Of a stretch of 38,503 nt of DNA, positions 24,971 through 33,183 are shown piece by piece (the stretch's first letter is position 1; every line of letters begins with the position of its first letter). Position numbers and translations under genes: made by a program. The DNA comes from Verrucomicrobiota bacterium. GTDB lineage: Bacteria; Verrucomicrobiota; Verrucomicrobiia; Chthoniobacterales; UBA10450. The notes below the pieces were generated by a model that saw only the letters and a list, made by a program, of their open reading frames with translations, made no database searches and was not told the origin of the DNA. The stretch covers positions 1 through 38,503 of the forward strand of contig QHRO01000242.1 in assembly GCA_003220155.1 (NCBI GenBank), in the 5' to 3' direction.

Positions 24971-27869
24971 ATGACCCGGAATTACAAAGATACTCTCAAC
25001 CTTCCGCGCACCGATTTTCCGATGAAGGCGAATCTGGCGCAGCGCGAACCCGAATTGCTAAAGAAATGGGAGGAAACGCGCGTTTATGAGCAGATTCAAA
25101 AGACACGCGCAAATGCAGAGCTTTTTGTCCTGCACGATGGCCCGCCTTTTGCCAATGGCGACGTTCACATGGGCACTGCGCTCAACAAAATTCTGAAGGA
25201 TTTCGTGGTGAAATCCCAAACCATGCTCGGCAAACGCGCGCCTTACGTGCCGGGCTGGGATTGCCACGGACTCCCCATTGAATACAAGGTGGTGAAGGAA
25301 TCACGCGACCTCGCCCCACTCGAGGTGCGCAAACGTTGCGAAGCTTTTGCGCGCAAATTCATCGATATTCAGCGCGAACAATTCAAACGCCTCGGCGTTT
25401 TCGGCGATTGGGCACATCCCTATCTCACCATGAATCCCGCTTACGAGGCGGAGATTTTGCGCGCCTTCGCCGTCTGCGTTGAAAAGGGTTTGGTTTACGA
25501 ATCGCTGAAGCCGGTCTTTTGGAGCACCGGCGCACAGACCGCCCTGGCCGAAGCCGAAGTGGAATACCAGGAACGCGATGACACCGCCGTATTTGTGAAG
25601 TTTCCGATTATCTCGGGCGCGCTCAAAGACAAGGCCAGTATCGCGATCTGGACCACCACGCCATGGACACTGCCGGCAAATCTGCTCATCGCCGTGCATC
25701 CGAAAGAAATTTATGTCGTCCAGGAATTCAGCAAGCCGAACGTGGGAGGGACCTCGAACGTGGGAGGGACCTCAGCGTCCCGAACCGAAACTCTCGTTCT
25801 CGCCGACAAACTCGTTCCCCAATTTTGTGCCGCCACCGGTTTCGAACCAACCGGCGAACCGATACAATCTTTTCCCGGCGACAAACTCGAAGGCATCGGT
25901 GCACAACATCCCTTTCTGCCGCGCACTGCCATGGTCCTGCTGGCCGAGTTCGTCACCATGGACACTGGCACCGGTGCGGTCCACATCGCACCCGGCCACG
26001 GCGAAGACGATTACCTGCTCGGATCAAAAAACGGTTTCCCGATTCTCTCGCCGGTCGATGATCACGGCCGCTACACTAACGAGGTCGGGATTCCGGAGCT
26101 TGTCGGCAAATATGTCTTCGACGCCAATGCCGACATTATTCGCATCCTGCGCCAGCGTCATGCTCCTGGCCGAACAAAATTTTCATCATAGCTATCCCTA
26201 TTGCTGGCGCTCGAAAACACCGATCATCTTTCGCGCGGTTGAACAATTTTTTATCCGCCTCGACGAGATCCGCGGCAAAGCGCTGGATGCCATTCATCAT
26301 CAAATAAAATGGATCCCTTCGTGGGGCGAAAACCGCATCGCCGGAACGGTCGAATCGCGCCCGGACTGGGTCATCTCACGTCAGCGCAGTTGGGGGGTGC
26401 CATTGCCGGTCTTCTATATAGATCGAAAAGCCACATTAAACGCCGATTGGATTCGCAGACTTGCCGATCTTGTCGCGCAACGCGGTTCGAACGTCTGGTT
26501 CGAATTAAGCGATGCCGAACTCACGCGCGAGCTGGAATTGCCGGAAGGAACCACCAAACGCAACGATACTATCGACGTCTGGATCGATAGCGGCGTTTCG
26601 CACCGCGCGGTTTGCGCCACTCACCCGGAATTGCGGGACCCGGCCGACATGTATCTCGAAGCAACCGATCAGCATCGCGGCTGGTTTCAGTCGTCGCTCA
26701 TGACCAGCATCGTCCTGAATGATCGCGCCCCCTACAAGATGTGTCTGACTCATGGGTTCGTCGTCGATCTCGATGGAAAGAAAATTTCCAAGTCCGGCAC
26801 TTACGACAAGCCGACGGACGCCGGGCATTTCGTAAAAAAACACGGCGCTGATCTAATTCGATTATGGGCGAGCAGCATTAATTTTGGAGACGATGTTCCC
26901 TTCTCGGAGGAAATGTTCACCCGTCTGGGCGATACCTACCGCCGGATTCGCAATACTCTTCGCATCTTGTTAGGAAATCTTTTTGATATCCCCGACTCGA
27001 AACCTGTAGCTGCGCTCTATGAGCGCCGAAACCAAGACGCGAAAGATCGGCGGTCACAGACCGCCGCTACAAAAAGCGCAGACCTCTCCTCTCGCAGGGG
27101 AGAGGATGAAGGTGAGGGGTTCTTAGGTCGCGCGACGTTAATCGATCGCTGGATTCTCGATCGGCTCGATCATGTCATCGCGGAATGCCGGAACGCCTAT
27201 GCAACCTTCGAGTTCCACAAGGTTTACCACACTATCAATCACTTCTGCGCAGTCGATCTCAGCAGCCTCTACATCGACATCACCAAAGACCGAATGTATT
27301 GCGACGCGCCCGATTCGCCGCGCCGCCGCGGCACCCAATTCGCGATGCATGAAATTTTCGATGCCCTGTGTCGTTTGCTCGCGCCAGTCCTGGTCTTCAC
27401 CGCCGAGGAGGCGTGGAGTTATACTGTAGCCGGCGTCGGTGACGCCGGCCCGCGGTCAGCGACCGCGGCTACAAATTCCGTTCACGTGCAGTTATTCCCA
27501 GAGATCGGTGAAGGCGTGCGTGATGCATCCGTCAATCAGCAAATCGATCAGTTATTAAGACTGCGCGGCGTCATCGGTCAGGCCTTGGAAAAATCGCGTC
27601 AGGAAAAACTGATTGGCAACTCGCTCGAAGCTCGGGTCACGTTGAAATGCGATCGAAAAACACTCGGTTCGGCTTCGAAGGAGGAGCTCGAAGAATTTTT
27701 TATTTTAAGCGACCTCATTATCGAAGACGCGGATGAGGTCTCCGCCAGTGTCGAGAAAACACCGTACGCAAAATGCGCGCGTTGCTGGCGCCATCGCGAA
27801 ACTGTCGGCCAAAGCACGATCCACCCCGATTTGTGCGACCGCTGCGAAAGCGTGGTTACCACAAAATGA
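24971..27869 (+). CDS. ileS: Isoleucyl-tRNA synthetase, with an apparent frameshift and three in-frame insertions
   Basis: IleRS charges tRNA-Ile in the cytoplasm. Its start matches the family (NYKDTLNLPRTDFPMKANLAQREPE). The HIGH-type motif is in DGPPFANGDVHMGTALNK, the KMSKS loop reads KISKS in DLDGKKISKSGTYDKP, and a C-terminal zinc ribbon has CARCWRH and CDRCESV. The track splits it because the frame changes near 26150-26165: the first part ends in IRILRQRH-APGR and the second resumes at MLLAEQNFHHSYPYCWR. Two missing bases in cgt-catgctc would restore a typical RQRGMLLAEQNF. About 966 residues would result. Three palindromic inserts lie in frame (25737-25786, 27045-27121, 27425-27473). 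The frameshift may be a sequence error, as the gene is essential and both halves are well conserved. Confidence 0.93.
25737..25786. repeat. In-frame repeat insertion 1 in ileS
   Basis: The 18-base unit cgaacgtgggagggacct occurs twice in tandem (25737-25754 and 25755-25772), followed by cagcgtcccgaa. A gggac/gtccc hairpin forms at the end. It adds about 16 residues (NVGGTSNVGGTSASR) in the editing-domain region after EIYVVQEFS and keeps the frame. Confidence 0.75.
27045..27121. repeat. In-frame palindromic insertion 2 in ileS
   Basis: It contains the perfect hairpin cggcggtc-aca-gaccgccg (27048-27066), then gctacaa, then ctctcc/ggagag (27084-27089, 27099-27104) and ggtgagggg. The encoded peptide (RRSQTAATKSADLSSRRGEDEGEG) is unlike an IleRS segment and sits between the catalytic domain and the anticodon-binding domain. 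Confidence 0.8.
27425..27473. repeat. In-frame palindromic insertion 3 in ileS (double hairpin)
   Basis: Terminal tgtagc/gctaca arms enclose two perfect triplet-loop hairpins, ccggcgtc-ggt-gacgccgg (27430-27448) and cgcggtc-agc-gaccgcg (27451-27467). It encodes about 16 residues (VAGVGDAGPRSATAAT) between AEEAWSYT and NSVHVQLFPE, with the frame kept. The ggtc...gacc...gctacaa text is shared with insertion 2. Confidence 0.82.
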
Positions 27870-27875
27870 AGCCGT

Positions 27876-27974
27876 CATCCCGAGCGAAAACGCCAGTCCG
27901 GCTCGGACCGAGGGATGCCGCGGACGTTATCTTTAAGGTTTCGCATCGGGATCCCTTCGACTTCGCTCGGGATG
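27876..27974. repeat. ~100-base interspersed element with terminal inverted repeats (copy A)
   Basis: The 12-base ends catcccgagcga (27876-27887) and tcgctcgggatg (27963-27974) are perfect inverted repeats. The inner part, ttatctttaaggtttcgca, matches the inner part of copy B at 29907-30008. The element fills the space between ileS and lspA. No coding content is visible; it resembles a REP/MITE-type repeat. Confidence 0.8.
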
Positions 27975-27992
27975 CGGGCGTCTTGGCGTGAT

Positions 27993-28450
27993 ATGAAGTG
28001 GATCGTGTTCCTTTCCCTGCCGCTCTATGCGCTCGATCAGATCAGCAAGTATTGGATTTTGCATCACATCGATGCCGAATCCCAACTCGAGATCATTCCT
28101 CGCTGGTTTTATCTGGTAAATGTTAAAACAACAACGCATTTTTTATCGTGCTGTCGTGCGTTGCCCTGGTCGCGGTGGTTTTCCTTCTCTTGCGCAAACA
28201 AGATCACAAAGATGCCTGGCGCGATCTCTCCCTCGCTCTGCTCCTCGCCGGGGTTTTGGGCAATCTGACCGATCGCCTGACCCACGGTCATGTCATCGAT
28301 TTTCTTCTCGTTAACTTACATGTTCGTTTTGCCAATCCGTGGCCGGCCTTTAACGTCGCCGATTCCTGCATCTGTATCGCGGTGATCTGCTTCATCATTG
28401 ATACTTTGCGCCAAAGACCGCTGTCCACCGCCGAAGGTAGAAGCGATTGA
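27993..28450 (+). pseudogene. lspA: Lipoprotein signal peptidase, with apparent deletion of the NTGAAFG region
   Basis: LspA removes signal peptides from prolipoproteins in the inner membrane. The ATG at 27993 gives MKWIVFLSLPLYALDQISKYWI and then FYLVNV, as expected. The frame then breaks at about 28123-28126 and continues in another frame as NNNAFFIVLSCVALVAVVFLL. The catalytic aspartates remain in GHVIDF and FNVADS. The normally invariant N-T-G-A-A-F-G segment between the two halves is absent, so roughly 35-40 bases seem to be missing, not just one or two. It may be a decayed gene or an assembly collapse. The latter is plausible because the window encodes a likely lipoprotein and lspA is usually needed. 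Confidence 0.85.
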
Positions 28451-28465
28451 TTCGCGCCAGTAGAA

Positions 28466-28557
28466 TTGTAGGGCAGGCCGGCACCGCGATGCGCCCGCTC
28501 GCCGGGCGTTCCCCCTGCCGATCCCCGAGCTGGCAACCGGGAACGGTTGCCCTACAA
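28466..28557. repeat. Interspersed element with 10-base terminal inverted repeats
   Basis: The ends ttgtagggca (28466-28475) and tgccctacaa (28548-28557) are perfectly complementary. Inside, ggcaaccg-ggaa-cggttgcc (28532-28551) forms an eight-pair hairpin. It lies between lspA and the CCA-adding enzyme gene, whose start follows about 30 bases later. Confidence 0.75.
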
Positions 28558-28583
28558 GGCTGCGCAATGCAAAACTGGTAGCT

Positions 28584-29903
28584 GTGACAATGGAAGGAAC
28601 CGCACGCAGCATCGCGGTAAAACTGCGCGAACAGGGCCATATCGCATACTTCGCCGGCGGCTGCGTACGCGACATGGTGCGTAAGCTTGCGCCGAAAGAC
28701 ATCGACATCGCCACCGACGCGCGCCCGGAGGAAGTGCAGAAATTGTTCCCGCGCACTTATGCGGTCGGCGCCCACTTCGGAGTCATTGTCGTTTTGGAAA
28801 ACGGATTCCAATTCGAAGTCGCGACCTTCCGTTCCGACGATGTTTATTTGGACGGACGTCGTCCGAGCGAGGTTCATTTTTCCTCGCCAGAGGAAGATGC
28901 GCAGCGGCGCGATTTCACCATCAACGGAATGTTTTTCGATCCAGTGAAGGACGAAGTGATCGATTTCGTCGGTGGCCGGGCCGATCTGAAAGCGAAATTG
29001 ATCCGCGCCATCGGCGATCCGGCGCAACGTTTCGCGGAAGACCGCTTGCGAATGTTGCGTGCAATTCGTTTTGCGACTGTGCTCGAGTTTGAAATTGAAA
29101 ACGAAACCTGGAGCGCGCTGCAGCAAAGCTCCTCGTCCATCACCGAGATCAGCGCGGAACGAATTCGCGACGAGCTCGTCCGCATCTTTCTTTCACCACA
29201 ACGATTGCGCGGCTGGGATTTGCTCGATCGCTCCGGCCTCCTGCGCGCAGTTCTGCCCGAGATCGATCCGATGAAAGGTTGTGCCCAACCGCCGCAGTTT
29301 CATCCCGAGGGCGATGTCTTTCAGCACACCCGATTAATGCTAAAGCTTTTGCCGGAAAACGTTTCCGTGCCGCTGGTTTTCAGCGTCATCCTTCACGATG
29401 TCGCCAAACCGCGGACGGCGATGGTGGATGCGGATGGCCGCATTCGTTTCAACGAGCATGATCGCATCGGCGCGGAGATGACCGAACAGATCATGGAGCG
29501 TCTGCGTTTTTCGCGCGCGGAAATCGACGCCACCGTGGAGATGGTGCGTCAGCACATGGTTTTTAAAGACGTGCCCCGGATGCGCGTTGCCAAACTGAAA
29601 CGATTCATGGCACGCCCGACTTTTGAAGATGAACTGGAACTCCATCGCGTCGATTGCGCCGGCAGCCATGCCATGCTCGACAATTACGAATTCCTTCAGC
29701 GCAAAAAAGAAGAGTTCGCAAACGAGCCGATCATTCCGCCGCCCTTAGTTACGGGGGATGACCTAATCGCGTTGGGAATGAAACCGGGCCCAAAGTTTGG
29801 CGAAATCCTGGAAGCCGTGGAAACGCGCCAGCTCGAAGGCGCCCTCAAAACGCACGAGGAAGCACTCGACTGGGTCAAGCGCGAATACCGAGCGCAAACG
29901 TAA
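28584..29903 (+). CDS. cca: CCA tRNA nucleotidyltransferase with HD domain
   Basis: This class II CCA-adding enzyme or poly(A) polymerase relative builds or repairs the 3' CCA of tRNAs. That fits the tRNA-Glu here, which lacks an encoded CCA. The 439-residue protein shows FAGGCVRDMV (residues ~24-33), the metal-binding DIDIAT (~39-44), RRDFTINGMFFDP and the EDRLRMLRAIRFA motif. A C-terminal HD domain has FQHTRLMLK and VILHDVAKPRTA. The track starts at GTG 28584; the ATG at 28590, two codons later, is equally possible. Poly(A) polymerase activity cannot be excluded, but the presence of GGCVRD, DIDIAT and the RRDFTINGM block makes the tRNA role most likely. Confidence 0.94.
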   Translation: MTMEGTARSIAVKLREQGHIAYFAGGCVRDMVRKLAPKDIDIATDARPEEVQKLFPRTYAVGAHFGVIVVLENGFQFEVATFRSDDVYLDGRRPSEVHFSSPEEDAQRRDFTINGMFFDPVKDEVIDFVGGRADLKAKLIRAIGDPAQRFAEDRLRMLRAIRFATVLEFEIENETWSALQQSSSSITEISAERIRDELVRIFLSPQRLRGWDLLDRSGLLRAVLPEIDPMKGCAQPPQFHPEGDVFQHTRLMLKLLPENVSVPLVFSVILHDVAKPRTAMVDADGRIRFNEHDRIGAEMTEQIMERLRFSRAEIDATVEMVRQHMVFKDVPRMRVAKLKRFMARPTFEDELELHRVDCAGSHAMLDNYEFLQRKKEEFANEPIIPPPLVTGDDLIALGMKPGPKFGEILEAVETRQLEGALKTHEEALDWVKREYRAQT

Positions 29904-29906
29904 CTT

Positions 29907-30008
29907 CGTCATCCACATAGCCTCGTCAGCCCGAGCATCAGTCGAGGGATTCCGTGAAGTTACCTTAAAGCCTTCGCACCGCATCCCTCGCATTCGCTCG
30001 GGATGACG
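29907..30008. repeat. ~100-base interspersed element (copy B)
   Basis: The ends cgtcatcc (29907-29914) and ggatgacg (30001-30008) are inverted repeats. The inner bases gttaccttaaagccttcgca and the end ttcgctcgggatg align with copy A at 27876-27974. It occupies the gap between cca and the GlgA-like gene. Confidence 0.78.
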
Positions 30009-30075
30009 CGTGATGGTGGTATGAACGCGCATAACTGCGATTTCGTCTCCCCGTGTCTTTGACATCACATCTCAA

Positions 30076-30094
30076 CCATCGAACATCAAACATC
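30076..30094. repeat. Short inverted repeat, left copy
   Basis: The bases ccatcgaacatcaaacatc just before the GlgA-like start are the reverse complement of the 18-mer gatgtttgatgttcgatg at 35396-35413. The two copies are inverted and bracket the 5.3 kb block from the glgA-like gene to the phosphoribosyltransferase gene. Confidence 0.6.
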
Positions 30095-30096
30095 TT

Positions 30097-31554
30097 ATGC
30101 GCATCTTGATGATCAGTGCGGAAGCGCCGCCCCTGCACCGCGCCGGGGCCCTGGTGGACGTGCTCGATGCCCTGCCCCACGAACTGCGCGAACGGGGCCA
30201 CGAAATTAGCGTAGTCCTGCCGTTTTATCGCGAGATTCGCGAGAATAATGAACTCGAAATAAACGATACCGGCATCACCGTTGACATCCGCGTCGGCGAA
30301 AAAAATTACGTCGCGGAATATTTGGAAGGCCGGGCCTCGAGCGGGGTACAATTATTTTTTGTTCGTCGCGACGAATTTTTCGATCGCCCTGAAATTTACG
30401 GCGAACATGGCATCGCCTACGAAGACAACGCCACTCGTTTTATCTTTTTCAACAAGGCCGCCATCGAACTGGCGCGACGCCTGACCCCGGCCCCGCAGAT
30501 TCTGCACGTGCACGATTGGGCAGCCGCGCTCATCCCGGTCTATATCCAGGCGCACAATCTGCCTTTCGCCACTATCCTGACGATTCATAGACTTGCGGAG
30601 CAGGGAAGTTTTTGGGGGCTCGACTTCGCCCTTACCAATCTGCCGCAGCGCTTTTTCTCTCTTCGTGGAGTCGAATTTTTCGGGCGTCTCAATTTTTTGA
30701 AAGGGGGCATCGTTTTCGCCGATCGCATCACCACCGTCAGCGAGCATCACAAGTGCGAAATTCTTCAACCCGAAGGCGGTTATGAACTCGACGTCGTTCT
30801 CCGTGAAAATGCCCACAAACTCGGTGGCATCTTGCACGGCGCCGATTACGCGCGCTGGAATCCGGCAACCGATCCGCTGCTGCCAGCTCATTTCGGTTCC
30901 GAAAACTTATGGGGCAAAATGATCTGTCGTGACGCTTTGCTGGCAGATCTCGAGCTCGCTCCCGCGCCGCGCGGTCCGGTTTTCGGAATGGTCACACGCG
31001 TGGTCGGCGAAAAAGGTTTTGGAATTCTCACCCCGCTCTTCGATCGTTTGCTGACGGATGACGTGCGCCTGATTATTCTGGGCGAAGGCGACCCGGCGTT
31101 CGAAACTGCTCTTGCCATCGCTTCCCGCTGCTATCCAACGCGGTTCGCCTATCGCCGTCATTTCGATGAAAGGCTGGCTCACCTAATCGAAGCCGGTTCC
31201 GATATCACGCTAATACCGTCGCAGTTCGAGCCCAGTGGGCTAATCACAATGTATAGCTTGCGATACGGCGCGCTGCCGGTCGCGTATGCCAGCGGCGGGA
31301 TTCAGGAAATCGTCCAGGACTACGACCCGACGCTCGAGCCTTCCGACTCGGGCTATGGTTTCCTTTGCTACGACTATTCTGCGGAAGCGTTTTGGGATTC
31401 GATCAAGCGAGCCCGAGCCCTTTTTCGCGATCGCACAGTTTGGACCGATCTGATTCGCCGGGCGATGGCGCGGGAATTCTCCTGGTCAGCTGCAGCGCAA
31501 CGCTACGAAGAACTTTATCGGGGCCTTGTTGGGGACACAGAACTCGCCGCTTAG
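30097..31554 (+). CDS. Divergent GlgA-like (GT5) glycosyltransferase
   Basis: The 485-residue protein has the two-domain layout and length of bacterial glycogen synthase, which extends alpha-1,4-glucan from ADP-glucose. It starts MRILMISAEAPPLHRAGALVDVLDALP, where the standard KTGGLADV nucleotide-sugar motif is changed to RAGALVDV. HVHDWAAALIPVY and LHGADYARWNP match GlgA blocks, although the usual HNLAYQG reads HRLAEQG. The C-terminal domain keeps VTRVVGEKG and PSQFEPSGLITMYSLRYGALPV. The altered donor motif suggests a changed sugar donor or a non-classical role. Neighbouring mannosyltransferase and FAD enzyme genes hint at polysaccharide synthesis, but the neighbourhood lacks glgB, glgC and glgP. 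Confidence 0.85.
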   Translation: MRILMISAEAPPLHRAGALVDVLDALPHELRERGHEISVVLPFYREIRENNELEINDTGITVDIRVGEKNYVAEYLEGRASSGVQLFFVRRDEFFDRPEIYGEHGIAYEDNATRFIFFNKAAIELARRLTPAPQILHVHDWAAALIPVYIQAHNLPFATILTIHRLAEQGSFWGLDFALTNLPQRFFSLRGVEFFGRLNFLKGGIVFADRITTVSEHHKCEILQPEGGYELDVVLRENAHKLGGILHGADYARWNPATDPLLPAHFGSENLWGKMICRDALLADLELAPAPRGPVFGMVTRVVGEKGFGILTPLFDRLLTDDVRLIILGEGDPAFETALAIASRCYPTRFAYRRHFDERLAHLIEAGSDITLIPSQFEPSGLITMYSLRYGALPVAYASGGIQEIVQDYDPTLEPSDSGYGFLCYDYSAEAFWDSIKRARALFRDRTVWTDLIRRAMAREFSWSAAAQRYEELYRGLVGDTELAA

Positions 31555-31557
31555 GTA

Positions 31558-31806
31558 GGGGCGGTTCACCGAACCGTCCGCTCCTTTGATTCTGGGGAGC
31601 GCAGGCTGCTAGCCTGCAGTTGCCGGCAGCCTGCCGGTAACATTCCGATGCGCTCGCGCATCGCTGGAGTACTTCGGGCAGCGCACGCGTCTCGCGTGTT
31701 GGTTTCGGCGTCTCGCCGAAACAGTCTTGCTCGATAACAGGAAGCTTGGGAGCAAAGTCTGCGATAGCGGGACACCATCGCCAACACGCGGGACGCGTGC
31801 GCTACC
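31558..31806. repeat. Cluster of triplet-loop hairpins after the GlgA-like gene
   Basis: At least six palindromes follow one another: cggttc-acc-gaaccg (31562), gcaggct-gct-agcctgc (31601), gttgccggca-gcc-tgccggtaac (31619), cacgcg-tct-cgcgtg (31684), gtttcggcg-tct-cgccgaaac (31702) and cacgcg-gga-cgcgtg (31785). All have three-base loops. This explains most of the 398-base gap before the mannosyltransferase ATG. A matching smaller cluster lies at 35447-35555. Confidence 0.8.
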
Positions 31807-31952
31807 CAGAACATGCGAATAAAGCGAGAGGAGCAGCGTCAAAAAACCGCACCGTGACCGCCGTACTATATAATAAGGGCAACGCCGGGCTGGAAGAGCC
31901 TTGCATTCCGCGGGCCGTTCCGGTTTCCTCTGCCCTTCCACCGACTCGCCCC

Positions 31953-33179
31953 ATGATTCGTGTATCCGCTGCGGCCAAAGCCCTTTCCGCTGGTCTTGTC
32001 GTCACGCTGCTGCAAATGCTGGTCGCGATCTTCCTTCTGGCACCCGATGGGCCATTCGAATACCGCTATCAAACACTTCTCCAACACGATAGCCACTGGT
32101 TCGCGAATATCGTCAATCGTGGTTACGAAACGATTGTACCGCCGATTTCCCACAAATTGATGGAAGTCTCCAATACCGGTTTCTTCCCCGCCTACCCCGC
32201 AATCGCCTGGATATTGCATCGCGGGCTCGATCTCGGAGCCGAAAACGCCTTACTAATTACAGCCCAATCCGCCGCCTGGGGTTTCTGGACCTATTTCTTC
32301 CTCTTCTGCGAACGATGGAGCCTGCCTTCCGGTTGGCAGTTGCTCGGCGCGCTCGCCATTCTAGCGCATCCCGCCGCCTTTTTTCTCGTCGCCGGCTATT
32401 CCGAATCGCTTTTTTTAATGGCGCTGCTCGGTTTCCTCTTCTGGAGCGGGACAGAAGCACGAGGCGCGCGAATTTTGGCGGCGATTCACGGTATCGTCAT
32501 GTCGGCGACCCGAATCGTCGGCTTGCCCTGCGCGCTTGCGCCACTAGTGAAAAGGATTTGGGAGCTCGGCTGGCGCAAATTGACGAACGTTCGCGGTTGG
32601 TTGGCGAATTATGGCGCGACTGCCCTCCTCAGTGCATCAGCCATGCTCGGCGGTCTCGGATTTTTCGTTTACTGCCAGTTCCGCTGGGGACGCTGGGACA
32701 TCTACATGCTAACGCAGCAGTTCGGCTGGGCAATTGAACCCGATTACCTCGCCATCTTTAGACCATCGAGCTATCACTGGCTCCTGCCCGCGCTCGAAGA
32801 TCCTACCGAAATGAGCCAGATGGCGACGACGTTCGGCGGACTCTTGCTGCTCGGGATTTTTGCTTTCGAATTTTTACCGGGCGCGCGCCGTCAAACCAAC
32901 CGTTGTGTGCGCATCGCATTTTATTTCACCGCCTTCGTCGTTTATTTCCTCTCCGTCTCCGGCGTCGCCTGCGTGCACATGGAAAGCATGCTGCGTTACG
33001 AATTTTGCCTGCATCCACTTATCGTACTGGCGCTTTTGCATTATTTGCACAATCTTCCCCTCCGCTCGTGGCTGGGACGAGCAAGCGCGGTGACTGGAAT
33101 CGCGTTGATCAGCGCGGCGGGATTGGGCCTCGAAAGCTGGTACATTTGGAATTTTACACGGGGAAACTGGGTCGCTTGA
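31953..33179 (+). CDS. Multi-pass membrane mannosyltransferase-like protein (PIG-V/GT-C type)
   Basis: The track starts at 31746, but the first 69 residues are translated from the hairpin cluster. The ATG at 31953, giving a 408-residue protein, is a better start. It has about nine membrane helices. The first luminal loop contains [16 protein letters not shown] and [16 protein letters not shown], the pattern of PIG-V-like GT-C transferases, where an Asp in the first loop is catalytic. Such enzymes move mannose from a polyprenyl-phosphate donor onto lipids or glycans outside the cytoplasm. Donor and acceptor are not known. The gene ends four bases before the FAD oxidoreductase, implying joint transcription. 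Confidence 0.8.
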   Translation: MIRVSAAAKALSAGLVVTLLQMLVAIFLLAPDGPFEYRYQTLLQHDSHWFANIVNRGYETIVPPISHKLMEVSNTGFFPAYPAIAWILHRGLDLGAENALLITAQSAAWGFWTYFFLFCERWSLPSGWQLLGALAILAHPAAFFLVAGYSESLFLMALLGFLFWSGTEARGARILAAIHGIVMSATRIVGLPCALAPLVKRIWELGWRKLTNVRGWLANYGATALLSASAMLGGLGFFVYCQFRWGRWDIYMLTQQFGWAIEPDYLAIFRPSSYHWLLPALEDPTEMSQMATTFGGLLLLGIFAFEFLPGARRQTNRCVRIAFYFTAFVVYFLSVSGVACVHMESMLRYEFCLHPLIVLALLHYLHNLPLRSWLGRASAVTGIALISAAGLGLESWYIWNFTRGNWVA

Positions 33180-33183
33180 TTTA

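Noticed and set aside
31558-31806. CRISPR array in the hairpin cluster
   Set aside because: The palindromes differ in sequence and there are no regular spacers or cas genes.
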